A stretch of 64,000 bases of DNA from an uncultured Pelagibacteraceae bacterium (GCA_902612605.1 CACMDY010000001.1:372001-436000), one strand, 5' to 3'. Numbered from the stretch's first letter, positions 1 through 10,177 are shown. The notes: generated by a model not told the origin, from the letters alone. Program-made: numbers and translations.

Positions 1-1
1 A

Positions 2-526
2 GGATGGAGACTTGGGTACTTTATAATACCAAAGAAAAAAATTGAATTACTTAAATCTATGAAAGTTTTAGCAAGTGAAACATTTTCCGCAGTAAGTTCA
101 CCAATACAGTTTGCTGCAATATCTGCTTTTAATGCTAACCATGATGAATATATCTTAAAATCAAAAAAAATTCTTAAAGCTGTTGGAGAATACGTATATA
201 GAAATTTAAAATCTAATAATATTATTATGAACAAACCCATGGGTGGCTTTTATTTGATGCCTGAATTTTTGAACAAGAAATTTAATAATTCTTCAATCAT
301 GTGTGATGAAATTTTAACTAATTTAAATATTGCTTTACTTCCAGGAAGTGACTTTGGATTTGATGAAAAAAGGATGATTGTTCGTCTAAGTTTTACAGAT
401 TTTGACGGCGATATATTTATGAAAAATATTAATGAAAAAACTGATATTAATGATGAGTTAATAAAATTGTACGCCCCAAAGGTTGTAGAAGGAGTAAATA
501 AATTAAAATCTTGGGTTGAAAAATAA
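2..526 (+). CDS. Class I/II pyridoxal-phosphate aminotransferase, C-terminal part (truncated by window start)
   Basis: Reading frame is open upstream of the listed Met (GWRLGYFIIPKKKIELLKSMK...). C-terminal aminotransferase signature NKPMGGFYLMPEF...LLPGSDFGF...VRLSFTDFDG. Confidence 0.8.
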   Translation, partial: GWRLGYFIIPKKKIELLKSMKVLASETFSAVSSPIQFAAISAFNANHDEYILKSKKILKAVGEYVYRNLKSNNIIMNKPMGGFYLMPEFLNKKFNNSSIMCDEILTNLNIALLPGSDFGFDEKRMIVRLSFTDFDGDIFMKNINEKTDINDELIKLYAPKVVEGVNKLKSWVEK

Positions 527-634
527 TAATCAGTTAAAAAATTCCTTAATTAACAATACTTATATTAACTGAATTTACTAGACACTCGTAGTAATAAATA
601 GTTAGATTCAATTTTAAAACTTTAGAGAGGGTAT

Positions 635-1642
635 ATGAAAAAAATATTATCAACAATATCAAGCTCTCTGATTATTTTTGTTGCTATATTTTCATTCGGA
701 TCAATAGCAAAATCAGCAGAGTTTTTTACAATAGGCACAGGAGGACCAACTGGAGTTTATTTTCAGACAGGAAACGCTATTTGTAAAATGTTACACAAAT
801 CAGCAATTAGTGCTGAACATGGTAGAAAAAAAGGTATGAAAGATAAAGCTTACAGATGTACCGCTCCTTCAACTGGAGGCTCAAATTATAACATCGGACA
901 AATAAAAGATGGTGAGTTTCAATTTGGTGTAGCACAATCTGACTGGCAATATCATGCTTACAATGGATCAAGCAAATGGGAAGGGAAACAATTCAAAAAT
1001 TTAAGAGCTGTATTCTCAGTACATAATGAGCCATTTCAAATCTGGGCTAGAAAAAAAGCAAAAGTCAAAGATTTTATGGGTCTCAAAGGAAAAGTAGTAA
1101 ACATTGGAAATCCAGGTTCTGGTCAAAGAGGAACTATGGAAGAATTAATGAAAGCTATGGGAGTTGACAACAGCTTCTTTAAATCAGTTACTGAGCTAAC
1201 ATCTTCAGAGCAAGTAAAAGCTCTATGCGATGGTAAAATTGATGCGTTTGGATATTCAGTAGGTTTTCCTAATGGGGCAATGGAACAAGCGGCAACATGT
1301 GCGGCTAAAGCAATGCCAATTAATTTAACAGGAGATGTAATTGATGGAATTATTAGTGGAGCTGATTATTATGCATCTGCAACAATTCCAAAAGGTACTT
1401 ATACTAAACAGAAAAAAGATGTAACTACATTTGGTGTTAAAGCTACTGTAGTAACAAGTATGGATGTTTCTGAGGATTTAGTTTATCAGGTTACAAAAGC
1501 TGTTTTTGAAAATTTTGATGATTTTAGAAAACAACATCCAGCTTTCGCTCCTTTAGAGAAAAAAAATATGATAGCTGATGGTTTATCAGCACCACTTCAT
1601 CCTGGAGCTGTTAAATATTATAAAGAAGCTGGTTTGATGTAA
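635..1642 (+). CDS. TAXI-family TRAP transporter solute-binding protein
   Basis: Signal peptide then FFTIGTGGPTGVYFQTGNAICKMLHK, typical of the TAXI family; adjacent to fused TRAP permease. Confidence 0.92.
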   Translation: MKKILSTISSSLIIFVAIFSFGSIAKSAEFFTIGTGGPTGVYFQTGNAICKMLHKSAISAEHGRKKGMKDKAYRCTAPSTGGSNYNIGQIKDGEFQFGVAQSDWQYHAYNGSSKWEGKQFKNLRAVFSVHNEPFQIWARKKAKVKDFMGLKGKVVNIGNPGSGQRGTMEELMKAMGVDNSFFKSVTELTSSEQVKALCDGKIDAFGYSVGFPNGAMEQAATCAAKAMPINLTGDVIDGIISGADYYASATIPKGTYTKQKKDVTTFGVKATVVTSMDVSEDLVYQVTKAVFENFDDFRKQHPAFAPLEKKNMIADGLSAPLHPGAVKYYKEAGLM

Positions 1643-1663
1643 TTAAATCTATATAAAAAATTT

Positions 1664-1696
1664 AGGCCCAATATATCTATTGGGCCTGTTTTTTTA
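1664..1696 (+). terminator. Intrinsic terminator-like hairpin between TRAP receptor and permease genes
   Basis: Perfect 10-bp stem AGGCCCAATA-tatc-TATTGGGCCT followed by G and an 8-T run. Confidence 0.85.
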
Positions 1697-1709
1697 TATA
1701 TTAAGCTGA

Positions 1710-4031
1710 ATGTCAGCAGACATAGATAAAAAAATTGAAAATAAGATTAAAGAAGATCTTTCTCCTACAAGAAATCTAACAGGTTTTCATTTAAAGTTAG
1801 TTGCTATTATTGCAATAACCTGGTCTTTATTTCAGCTTTGGTATGCTTCTCCATTTCCATTTTGGTTAAATTTTGGAATGTTTAAAGGTTTACCAGCCAG
1901 AGCAATTCATCTTGGCTTTGCACTTTTACTAGCTTTTTTAATATTTCCATATGCAAGGGGTAAAAAAGTAAATTTTATAGATATATTAATTGCAATAACA
2001 GGCGCAATTTGTTGTTTATATATTTATGTTTTTTATGATCAATTAGTAGATAGGGGTGGAATATTACTTAAAATAAATCTTTCCGATAATTTTAATATTC
2101 CAATTGAGTTAATACTCGGAATAATTGGAATATTAATTCTTCTAGAGGCTACACGCAGAGTAATAGGTGTCCCATTAGTTGTTATTGCAGTTTGTTTTTT
2201 GTTATTTTCTTATTTTGGGCAATATGCACCAGACATAATTTCTCATGGTGGATTATCATTAAAAAGGTTAGTTGGTTTTCAATGGTTTGATCAAGAAGCT
2301 ATTTTCGGAATTCCGATAGGTGTTTCTGTAGATTTCATATTTCTCTTTGTACTTTTTGGAGCACTTTTAGAGACTGCTGGAGGGGGTAAATATTTTTTAG
2401 ATTTAGCTTTTGCAATGGTTGGAAAAATGCGAGGTGGTCCTGCCAAAGCAGCTATTCTTGGCTCTGGTATGACAGGATTAATCTCTGGATCATCAATTGC
2501 TAATACGGTTACAACTGGAACATTTACAATTCCAATTATGAAAAAGACTGGTTTTTCCAAAGAAAAAGCGGGTGCAATCGAAGTATCTTCATCAGTTAAT
2601 GGTCAAATAATGCCTCCAGTTATGGGAGCAGCAGCTTTTGTGATGGCAAGTTTTATCGGTGTTACATATTTTGAAGTTGTCAAACATGCTTTTTTACCAG
2701 CTATAATTTCTTACATTGCACTATTTTATATATCTCACCTTGAAGCGCTTAAATTAAATTTAAAAGGTATGGATGAAAACGATATTCCAAAATTGAAAAA
2801 AACATTTTTTGAAGGAATACATTTTTTAGTTCCAATATTTGTTCTTATATATCTACTAGTTTATATGAGGCTTACAGCTTCTTACTCAATTTTTTTTGCA
2901 ACAATAACTTTAATTATAGTTAATTTTTTAAATAAAATTTTTAAAGAAAAGAACTTTAAGAATGCTTTAGTATATTGGTATAACCAAACTGTTGTTGGTT
3001 TCGAAAAGGGCGCCCTGAATATGGTTAGTGTCGGAATAGCAATTGCAACAGCAGGTATTATAGTTGGTGCAGTTGGATCAACAGGTTTGAGCACTAATTT
3101 AATAATTGTAATCGAGTCGATTGCAAAAGATAATGTTATTATTCTTTTATTTTTGACTATTATTTTGTGTTTACTGCTGGGTATGGGTTTACCAACTACG
3201 GCAAACTATGTTGTTGTAGCGTCTCTAATGGCAACTGTTCTTGTTGATGTTGGAAATGCATCAGGATTTATTTTTCCTTTAATTGCGGTTCATTTATTCG
3301 TATTCTATTTTGGTCTAATGGCAGACGTAACACCTCCAGTTGGCTTAGCATCTTACGCAGCTGCTGCTATTTCTGGTGGAGACCCATTAAGAACAGGAGC
3401 CCAGGCATTTTGGTATAGTCTGAGAACAGGAATACTTCCTATTGTATTCTTATTTAACAGCGAGTTATTATTGATTGGTATTGAAAGTATATGGCATGGC
3501 TTAATGGTCATAGCAACTTCATTGATTGGGATTTTAGTATTTACTTCTGCTACTCAGGGATGGTTTATAAATAAACTGAGATGGTATGAGATTATTATTT
3601 TTTTAATAATTTCAATATCATTATTATCTCCAGAATTTATTCTAAATAAATTTTACCCAAAATATAACTATTTAAGTATTGAAGAAATAAACAAAAAACA
3701 GTTTGATTATAATAAAGAGATAAGAATTAAAATTACTAGACTTACAGAGTATGGCGAAAGATATAAATTATTTGTAATTGAAAAAAATAGTTTTGATGAA
3801 AATTTCAGTTTAGATGATTATGGAATGAGCTTAGTTGTAGAAGATAATAAAACCATAATTGATACTTTAAAATGGAATGGAATTGCAAAAAAATCTGGTT
3901 TAGATATGGGAGATATTATTAATGAATTTAAAATTGAAAATCAGAATAGACCAAAAAAAGAAATAATTTATCCTATCGCTCTTATTTTTTTATCTATCTT
4001 TGGTTATTTAAATATAAGAAGAAGAATTTAG
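1710..4031 (+). CDS. TRAP transporter fused permease subunit (4TM/12TM) with C-terminal DUF3394/PDZ-like segment
   Basis: Long polytopic protein with GSGMTGLISGSSIANTVTTGTFTIPIMKK and GMGLPTTANYVVVASL motifs; soluble C-terminal region before a last TM helix. Confidence 0.92.
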   Translation: MSADIDKKIENKIKEDLSPTRNLTGFHLKLVAIIAITWSLFQLWYASPFPFWLNFGMFKGLPARAIHLGFALLLAFLIFPYARGKKVNFIDILIAITGAICCLYIYVFYDQLVDRGGILLKINLSDNFNIPIELILGIIGILILLEATRRVIGVPLVVIAVCFLLFSYFGQYAPDIISHGGLSLKRLVGFQWFDQEAIFGIPIGVSVDFIFLFVLFGALLETAGGGKYFLDLAFAMVGKMRGGPAKAAILGSGMTGLISGSSIANTVTTGTFTIPIMKKTGFSKEKAGAIEVSSSVNGQIMPPVMGAAAFVMASFIGVTYFEVVKHAFLPAIISYIALFYISHLEALKLNLKGMDENDIPKLKKTFFEGIHFLVPIFVLIYLLVYMRLTASYSIFFATITLIIVNFLNKIFKEKNFKNALVYWYNQTVVGFEKGALNMVSVGIAIATAGIIVGAVGSTGLSTNLIIVIESIAKDNVIILLFLTIILCLLLGMGLPTTANYVVVASLMATVLVDVGNASGFIFPLIAVHLFVFYFGLMADVTPPVGLASYAAAAISGGDPLRTGAQAFWYSLRTGILPIVFLFNSELLLIGIESIWHGLMVIATSLIGILVFTSATQGWFINKLRWYEIIIFLIISISLLSPEFILNKFYPKYNYLSIEEINKKQFDYNKEIRIKITRLTEYGERYKLFVIEKNSFDENFSLDDYGMSLVVEDNKTIIDTLKWNGIAKKSGLDMGDIINEFKIENQNRPKKEIIYPIALIFLSIFGYLNIRRRI

Positions 4032-4447
4032 CTTAGACCTGCATGGGGTAACTTACGTTGAAGTATTTTCCAAATACCTGTAGCAGATGCAATTATTTTA
4101 CCTTTACATTCTAAATAGCACTCTAAAAAAACCATGCTTTTTGTTTTTTTTTTAATTTTCACATATCCAAAAATTTCATCACCAATAGTTGAAGGTCCGA
4201 TAAAGTTAATATTAAGTGTTATAGTTACACAAGGCTGATTACCCGAAATTCTATGGGCTCCAGATCCACACCCGGTATCTATGATCGATGCTATATACCC
4301 ACCATGAGTTATGCCAGCTCTGTTAAGATGGTTTTTTTTTATTTTAGTTTTAAATTCATATTTAGTTTTTGAGATATCTCTTAGTAGCAAACCACCATTG
4401 TGTCTCATGAAACCTTTTTTAACGCTAATTTGTTTAAATTTTTTCAT
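4028..4447 (-). CDS. PaaI-family hotdog thioesterase
   Basis: HNGGLLLRDISKT...HLNRAGITHGGYIASIIDTGCGSGAHR hotdog-fold thioesterase pattern. Confidence 0.8.
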   Translation of the reverse strand: MKKFKQISVKKGFMRHNGGLLLRDISKTKYEFKTKIKKNHLNRAGITHGGYIASIIDTGCGSGAHRISGNQPCVTITLNINFIGPSTIGDEIFGYVKIKKKTKSMVFLECYLECKGKIIASATGIWKILQRKLPHAGLS

Positions 4448-4543
4448 TAAATTATTAAAGTTATTAAAAATAATATTATTAACACTATTACAAAAAAATA
4501 AATTACAGATTTTTGTAAAGATATTTTCATTTTTCCTTCTTTT

Positions 4544-4620
4544 TGGTGCGCCTGCTAGGAGTCGAACCCAGAACCTCCTGGTCCGTAGCCAAGCGCTCTA
4601 TCCAATTGAGCTACAGGCGC
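4544..4620 (-). tRNA. tRNA-Arg (anticodon ACG), CCA encoded
   Basis: Reverse complement GCGCCTGTAGCTCAATTGGATAGAGCGCTTGGCTACGGACCAGGAGGTTCTGGGTTCGACTCCTAGCAGGCGCACCA; cloverleaf with loop CTACGGA. Confidence 0.95.
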
Positions 4621-4731
4621 TAAATTTAATCTATTCTTTTAACATTTATTATTAATTTTACTAAATTTTAATAATGGTCAAAAATATACATCTATTAAAA
4701 GTAAATAATATATATATATACAAATAGCGAA

Positions 4732-7700
4732 ATGAGTGAAAAATTACTAGTTCCAGATATTGGAGATTTTGAAGAAGTAGAAATCATAGAAATTCTTGTA
4801 AAAGAAGGAGATAAAATCTCTAAAAATGACCCTGTAATAACTTTAGAAAGTGATAAATCAAGTGTTGAAGTACCATCTGCTTTTGAGGGTGTTGTAGATA
4901 GTATTAACATAAAGATTGGTGATAAAGTTTCTAAAGGAGATTTGATACTAACATTATCTTCTGAGAATGGAACTCAGCAAAAACAAGAAATTATTGAAAA
5001 GATACCACCTGCAACGGAAAAAATAATTGCCGAAGCGGAAAATTCTAACGGATATAATAATTCTGAATTAGATACGAGTGTACATAAAGAGATCAAAGTA
5101 GAAAATACACAAGTAGAAGAACATAATGAAAGATTAGAAATAGTTGAAAATAATAATGATATTGATCCTCAAGAGACAAAAGAATGGTTAGAATCTTTGT
5201 CTGCTGTAGTACATTCCGAAGGACCTGAGAGAGCTCATTTTTTAATTAAACAATTAATTGATCAGGCATATAAAGAGGGATCAAATATACCCTATACCCA
5301 AAATACACCATACATAAACACTATACCAGCAGATGAAGAGATAAAATCTCCAGGCGATCAAAATATCGAAAGAAAAATCAGAGCACTAATTCGATGGAAT
5401 TCAGCAGTGATGGTTGTCAGAGCAAACATGAGAGATCCTTCATTAGGAGGTCACATTGGGACATTTGCTTCAGCAGCAACTCTTTATGATATAGGAATGA
5501 ATCATTTTTGGAGAGCTAAAAGCAATAAATTTGGTGGAGATTTAATTTATTTCCAAGGACATTCAGCGCCAGGTATTTACGCTAGAGCTTTTTTGGAAGG
5601 AAGACTTGACGAGAAGCAATTAGATAGATTCAGACAGGAAGTTTACCCAGGAGGTTTGTCATCTTATCCTCATCCATGGCTGATGCCTAAGTTTTGGCAG
5701 TTTCCAACTGTTTCCATGGGTCTTGGACCAATGATGGCAACCTATCAGGCAAGATTTATGAAATATCTTATTAATAGAAAATTAATAAAAGATGAGAATA
5801 GAAAAGTTTGGTCTTTCTTAGGAGATGGTGAAATAGATGAGCCAGAAGCTCTAGGATCTATTGGTTTAGCAGCAAGAGAAAAGTTAGATAACTTGATTTA
5901 TGTTGTGAACTGCAATTTACAAAGATTAGATGGTCCAGTAAGAGGCAATGGTAAAATTATTCAAGAATTAGAAGGAATTTTTAGAGGAGCTGGATGGAAT
6001 GTAATAAAAGTTATTTGGGGATCATATTGGGATCCTTTACTCGCAAATGATAAATCAGGTTTACTTGTAAAAAGAATGAACGAAGCAGTTGATGGAGAAT
6101 ACCAAGCCTTTAAAGCAAAAGGCGGCTTATATGTTAGAGATAACTTCTTTGGGAAATACCCTGAACTTAAAAATCTAGTTGCAAGTTATACTGATAGCGA
6201 TATTTGGAAATTAAATAGAGGCGGTCACGACCCGCATAAAGTTTATGCTGCTTATCATAGAGCTATTAACACAAAAGACAGACCAACAGTCATATTAGCT
6301 AAAACAATTAAAGGATACGGTATGGGAAAATCTGGTGAAAGTATAAATACAACCCATCAGCAAAAAAAATTAGGTGTAGATGATTTGCTATATTATAGAG
6401 ATAGATTTGATGTTCCATTAACAGATGAACAAGTCAAAAATATAGAATACTTTAGGCCTGATGAAAATTCAGAGGAAATAAAATACTTAAAAAAAAGAAG
6501 ATTGGCTTTAGGAGGATATATTCCTGAGAGATCGTCTTTTTCGAAACCAATCAAAACACCAAGTAATGATATTTTTGACTTTATGAAAAAATCAACCGGT
6601 GAAAAAGAAATGTCAACTACTATGGCACTTGTTAGGATGTTAACGAATTTGCTAAGAGATAAAAATGTTGCTCCAAGACTTGTTCCAATAATCCCTGATG
6701 AAGCAAGAACATTTGGTATGGAAGGTTTTTTCCAAAAAATAGGTATATATGCGCATGAAGGTCAAAAATATGAGCCAGAGGACTCCGCTCAATTAAGCTC
6801 TTACAAGGAAGAGAAAAGTGGTCAAGTTTTAGAGGAAGGAATAAATGAGGCTGGATCCATGGCATCATGGATAGCAGCAGGAACATCGTATTCAAATCAT
6901 GATATAGAAATGATACCAATTTATCTTTTTTATTCTATGTTTGGTTTTCAAAGAACTGGCGATTTTGCTTGGGCGGCTGGAGATAGTCAAACAAGAGGAT
7001 TTCTAATTGGAGCTACAGCTGGAAGAACAACTTTGGCTGGAGAAGGTCTTCAACACCAAGATGGTCACAGTCATTTATTAGCATCAACAATTCCAAATTG
7101 TGTTTCTTATGATCCAACCTTTCATTATGAATTAGCTACAATTTTTAAAGAAGGTTTAAGAAGAATGCATGAAAAACATGAAAATATTTTTTACTACATT
7201 ACAACAATGAATGAAAATTATTCTCATCCAGAGATGCCCAAAGATTGTGAAGAAGGCATATTAAAAGGGATGTATAAAATAAAAGATTTCAGCAAGAATA
7301 AAAAAAATAAGATTCAATTATTGGGTTCAGGAACAATTTTAAGAGAGATGATTGAAGCAGCAGAAATTTTACAAAATGAATATCAAGTTGATAGTGAAGT
7401 ATGGAGTGTTACCAGTTTTAATGAATTAAGAAGAGATGGACTTGAAACAGAAAGGTATAATTTGCTTAATCCAGGAGGAGAGAAAAAAATCTCTTACGTT
7501 GAAAAATGCCTTGGAAAAACCGAAGGTCCTATTTTAGCAGCTTCAGATTACATGAGAATGAATTCTGACCAAATTAGACCTTATATAAATAAAAGTTTTT
7601 ATTCATTGGGCACAGATGGATTTGGTAGAAGTGATACAAGAAAAAATCTAAGAAAATTTTTTGAAGTCGATAAAGAGCATATAGTTGCATATGGCTTAAG

Positions 7701-7800
7701 TATTTTATCTAATGAACAATTAATTGCTTCTAAACATGCGGTAGATGCAATTAAAAAATATAAAATTGATAAAGATAAGCCTATGCCCACAAAATTATAA
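4732..7800 (+). CDS. aceE: Pyruvate dehydrogenase E1 (homodimeric AceE type) with N-terminal lipoyl domain
   Basis: Residues 1-80 are a lipoyl domain (LVPDIGDFEEVEIIEILVKEGD...LESDKSSVEVPS); remainder matches AceE (DPSLGGHIGTFASAATLYDIGMNHFWRA; FLGDGEIDEPEALGSIGLAAREKLDNLIYVVNCNLQRLDGPVRGNGKIIQELEGIFRGAGW). Confidence 0.95.
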   Translation: MSEKLLVPDIGDFEEVEIIEILVKEGDKISKNDPVITLESDKSSVEVPSAFEGVVDSINIKIGDKVSKGDLILTLSSENGTQQKQEIIEKIPPATEKIIAEAENSNGYNNSELDTSVHKEIKVENTQVEEHNERLEIVENNNDIDPQETKEWLESLSAVVHSEGPERAHFLIKQLIDQAYKEGSNIPYTQNTPYINTIPADEEIKSPGDQNIERKIRALIRWNSAVMVVRANMRDPSLGGHIGTFASAATLYDIGMNHFWRAKSNKFGGDLIYFQGHSAPGIYARAFLEGRLDEKQLDRFRQEVYPGGLSSYPHPWLMPKFWQFPTVSMGLGPMMATYQARFMKYLINRKLIKDENRKVWSFLGDGEIDEPEALGSIGLAAREKLDNLIYVVNCNLQRLDGPVRGNGKIIQELEGIFRGAGWNVIKVIWGSYWDPLLANDKSGLLVKRMNEAVDGEYQAFKAKGGLYVRDNFFGKYPELKNLVASYTDSDIWKLNRGGHDPHKVYAAYHRAINTKDRPTVILAKTIKGYGMGKSGESINTTHQQKKLGVDDLLYYRDRFDVPLTDEQVKNIEYFRPDENSEEIKYLKKRRLALGGYIPERSSFSKPIKTPSNDIFDFMKKSTGEKEMSTTMALVRMLTNLLRDKNVAPRLVPIIPDEARTFGMEGFFQKIGIYAHEGQKYEPEDSAQLSSYKEEKSGQVLEEGINEAGSMASWIAAGTSYSNHDIEMIPIYLFYSMFGFQRTGDFAWAAGDSQTRGFLIGATAGRTTLAGEGLQHQDGHSHLLASTIPNCVSYDPTFHYELATIFKEGLRRMHEKHENIFYYITTMNENYSHPEMPKDCEEGILKGMYKIKDFSKNKKNKIQLLGSGTILREMIEAAEILQNEYQVDSEVWSVTSFNELRRDGLETERYNLLNPGGEKKISYVEKCLGKTEGPILAASDYMRMNSDQIRPYINKSFYSLGTDGFGRSDTRKNLRKFFEVDKEHIVAYGLSILSNEQLIASKHAVDAIKKYKIDKDKPMPTKL

Positions 7801-9083
7801 TGAGCGAGAAAGAAGTATTAGTTCCAAACATTGGTGATTTTAAAGATGTTGAAGTAATTGAGGTATTAATAGAGGCAGGATCAAATATTAATAAAGATGA
7901 CCCGATAATTACAATAGAAAGCGATAAATCAAGTGTTGAGATCCCAAGCCCATACTCAGGTAGTGTTAAAAAAGTTAATTTAAAAGTTGGTGATAAGGTT
8001 TCAGAGGGTTCATCAATACTAATAATTGGTTCAGAAGAAGAAAAACCAGATGAGCAAATTGAGGAAGAGGTCAAAGAGATTAAAGAAGAAACTATTATAC
8101 AAAAACCACCCGAAAAAGTAATTTCAAAACCAAAAGAAATAATAAAAAATAATAGAGTTAGTGTATTCAAATCAAGCAAAGCACTTGCTAGTCCAAAAAC
8201 TCGAAAATTTGCAAGAGAACTTGGTGTTGATATTAATAATATTACTGGATCACAAAGATCAGGAAGAATTATAGAGGAGGATATAAAAAAATTCGTATCT
8301 TCTAATTTTAATAAACCTCAAGAAGAAAAGAAGGCTCCATCTATAAAGCCCTCAGAATATGAGCACGCTGATTTTGGAGATGTAGAAATTCAAGATATAC
8401 CAAGAATTAAAAGAATTGCTGCTCCACATTTATCAAATTCTTGGCAAACAATACCGCATGTTACTAGTTGTGATGAAGCAGATATCACTGAGTTAGAAGA
8501 ATTTAGACAAAATTTGACTGATACTTTTACTGGAGAAAAAAAGAAAATTACTCCATTGGCATTTATTATAAAGGCAGTTGTGGAAGCTTTGAAAGTTTTT
8601 CCAAGATTTAATAGTTCTATTGACAATATTGAAAATGGAAAAATAACATTAAAAAAATACTTCCATGTAGGAATTGCAGTTGATACTCCCAATGGTTTAA
8701 TGGTGCCAAAAATAAGAAATGCTAATCAAAAGAATATAGATCAAATAAGCAAGGATCTAAAAAAAGTTAGTGATGATTGCCGAAATTTGAAGATAGATAA
8801 AAAAGAGTTTTATGGAGGATCCATAACTATAACAAGCCTAGGTGGCATTGGAGGAACTTATTTTACTCCTATAATAAATTATCCTGAGGTTGCTATTTTA
8901 GGAATTGGAAGGACTTATATTAAACCTGTTTATATTGATGGACAATTTAAACCTAGAACAATGTTGCCTTTATCACTCTCTTACGATCATAGAATTATTG
9001 ACGGTGCTGAGGGTTCAAGATTTAATAATGAATTAAAAAATAACCTTGGTAAAAACTTTGCCTACAAATTAGCTAAGCAATGA
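7800..9083 (+). CDS. aceF: Dihydrolipoamide acetyltransferase E2 with a single lipoyl domain
   Basis: N-terminal lipoyl domain with ESDKSSVEIPS, peripheral-subunit binding segment, C-terminal catalytic motif LPLSLSYDHRIIDGAEG. Confidence 0.93.
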   Translation: MSEKEVLVPNIGDFKDVEVIEVLIEAGSNINKDDPIITIESDKSSVEIPSPYSGSVKKVNLKVGDKVSEGSSILIIGSEEEKPDEQIEEEVKEIKEETIIQKPPEKVISKPKEIIKNNRVSVFKSSKALASPKTRKFARELGVDINNITGSQRSGRIIEEDIKKFVSSNFNKPQEEKKAPSIKPSEYEHADFGDVEIQDIPRIKRIAAPHLSNSWQTIPHVTSCDEADITELEEFRQNLTDTFTGEKKKITPLAFIIKAVVEALKVFPRFNSSIDNIENGKITLKKYFHVGIAVDTPNGLMVPKIRNANQKNIDQISKDLKKVSDDCRNLKIDKKEFYGGSITITSLGGIGGTYFTPIINYPEVAILGIGRTYIKPVYIDGQFKPRTMLPLSLSYDHRIIDGAEGSRFNNELKNNLGKNFAYKLAKQ

Positions 9084-10177
9084 TTAAAAATTTTAAACTT
9101 TTAAATAATAAAACTGTATTTTACTTTAATGACAATAAGTTTGAAACATTTCCTAACATTTGGTTAAGGGATCATATTAAAAATAAAGAAAACTGGGATT
9201 TTAAAACCAATCAAAGAATAACTTATACCGCTAATTTAGACATTAATATCAAAGTTAAAAAAGCAAAATTATTAAAAAAAGGGAAATTCATTGAAATATT
9301 ATGGTCTGATGAAAATAAACCAACCAAATATTCATATGAATTTTTAAAAAAAAATTCTTTAAAAAAAGAAGAAACTAAAAGTGATACTCAATTTTGGAAA
9401 GATAAAGACATAAAAAATCAAATTTTCATTAATTATAAGCAATTACAAACTAAAGTTGGATTTAAAAATTTATTAAAAAAAATCCACATATATGGTTTTG
9501 CAGTCGTAAGAAATTGTTCAAAGAACTTAAACTCTGTTGAATATATAGCTAAAAAAATTGGTTATGTCAGAAATTCAATTTTTGGAGGATTGTGGACTTT
9601 TGAATCAAATAATAAAAAAGCAGACAGTGCATATTCAAACCAAGAACTGAGACCACATACAGACTCTACATATAGTAATGATGCACCGGGTTTACAATTA
9701 CTGCTTTGTTGTAAGTATGATGCTAAAGGTGGAGATTCTATAATGGTAGATGGATTTAAATTGGCAAATGAAATCAAACAAAAATATAAAAAACATTTTA
9801 AAACTTTAACAAATACAAAAGTTAAAGGTTCTTATATTGGTGATGGTGTTCGCCTTGAAGCAAAAAGACCAATAATAAAATTAAATGAAAAAAATAATTT
9901 TGATCAAATTAGTTTTAATAATTACGATAGAGCACCTTTTAGAGAAAATAATCAGAAAACAATTAATTTTTATAAAGCAATTAAAATATTTGATACGATG
10001 GCAAACCAAAAGCAATATCAGTGGAGGCATATTTTAAAACCTGGTGAATTACTAATTTTTAATAATTGGAGAGTAATGCATGGTAGAGGCGCATTTTCAG
10101 GTATAAGAAAAATGGCTGGTTGCTATATCAATAAAGAAGATTTTGATAGCTGTTGTAGAATGAATAATATTATCTAA
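9080..10177 (+). CDS. Gamma-butyrobetaine hydroxylase/TauD-like Fe(II)/2-oxoglutarate dioxygenase
   Basis: N-terminal DUF971-like segment (FPNIWLRDHIKNKENWD), HTDSTYSNDAPGLQLLLC iron-binding motif and distal FNNWRVMHGRGAF. Confidence 0.88.
   Translation: MIKNFKLLNNKTVFYFNDNKFETFPNIWLRDHIKNKENWDFKTNQRITYTANLDINIKVKKAKLLKKGKFIEILWSDENKPTKYSYEFLKKNSLKKEETKSDTQFWKDKDIKNQIFINYKQLQTKVGFKNLLKKIHIYGFAVVRNCSKNLNSVEYIAKKIGYVRNSIFGGLWTFESNNKKADSAYSNQELRPHTDSTYSNDAPGLQLLLCCKYDAKGGDSIMVDGFKLANEIKQKYKKHFKTLTNTKVKGSYIGDGVRLEAKRPIIKLNEKNNFDQISFNNYDRAPFRENNQKTINFYKAIKIFDTMANQKQYQWRHILKPGELLIFNNWRVMHGRGAFSGIRKMAGCYINKEDFDSCCRMNNII

Noticed and set aside
4311-4655. 114-aa plus-strand ORF ending with APARSRTQNLLVRSQALYPIELQAL
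   Set aside because: Runs antisense through the thioesterase gene and across tRNA-Arg; the tail is a translated reverse tRNA, a classic spurious ORF.
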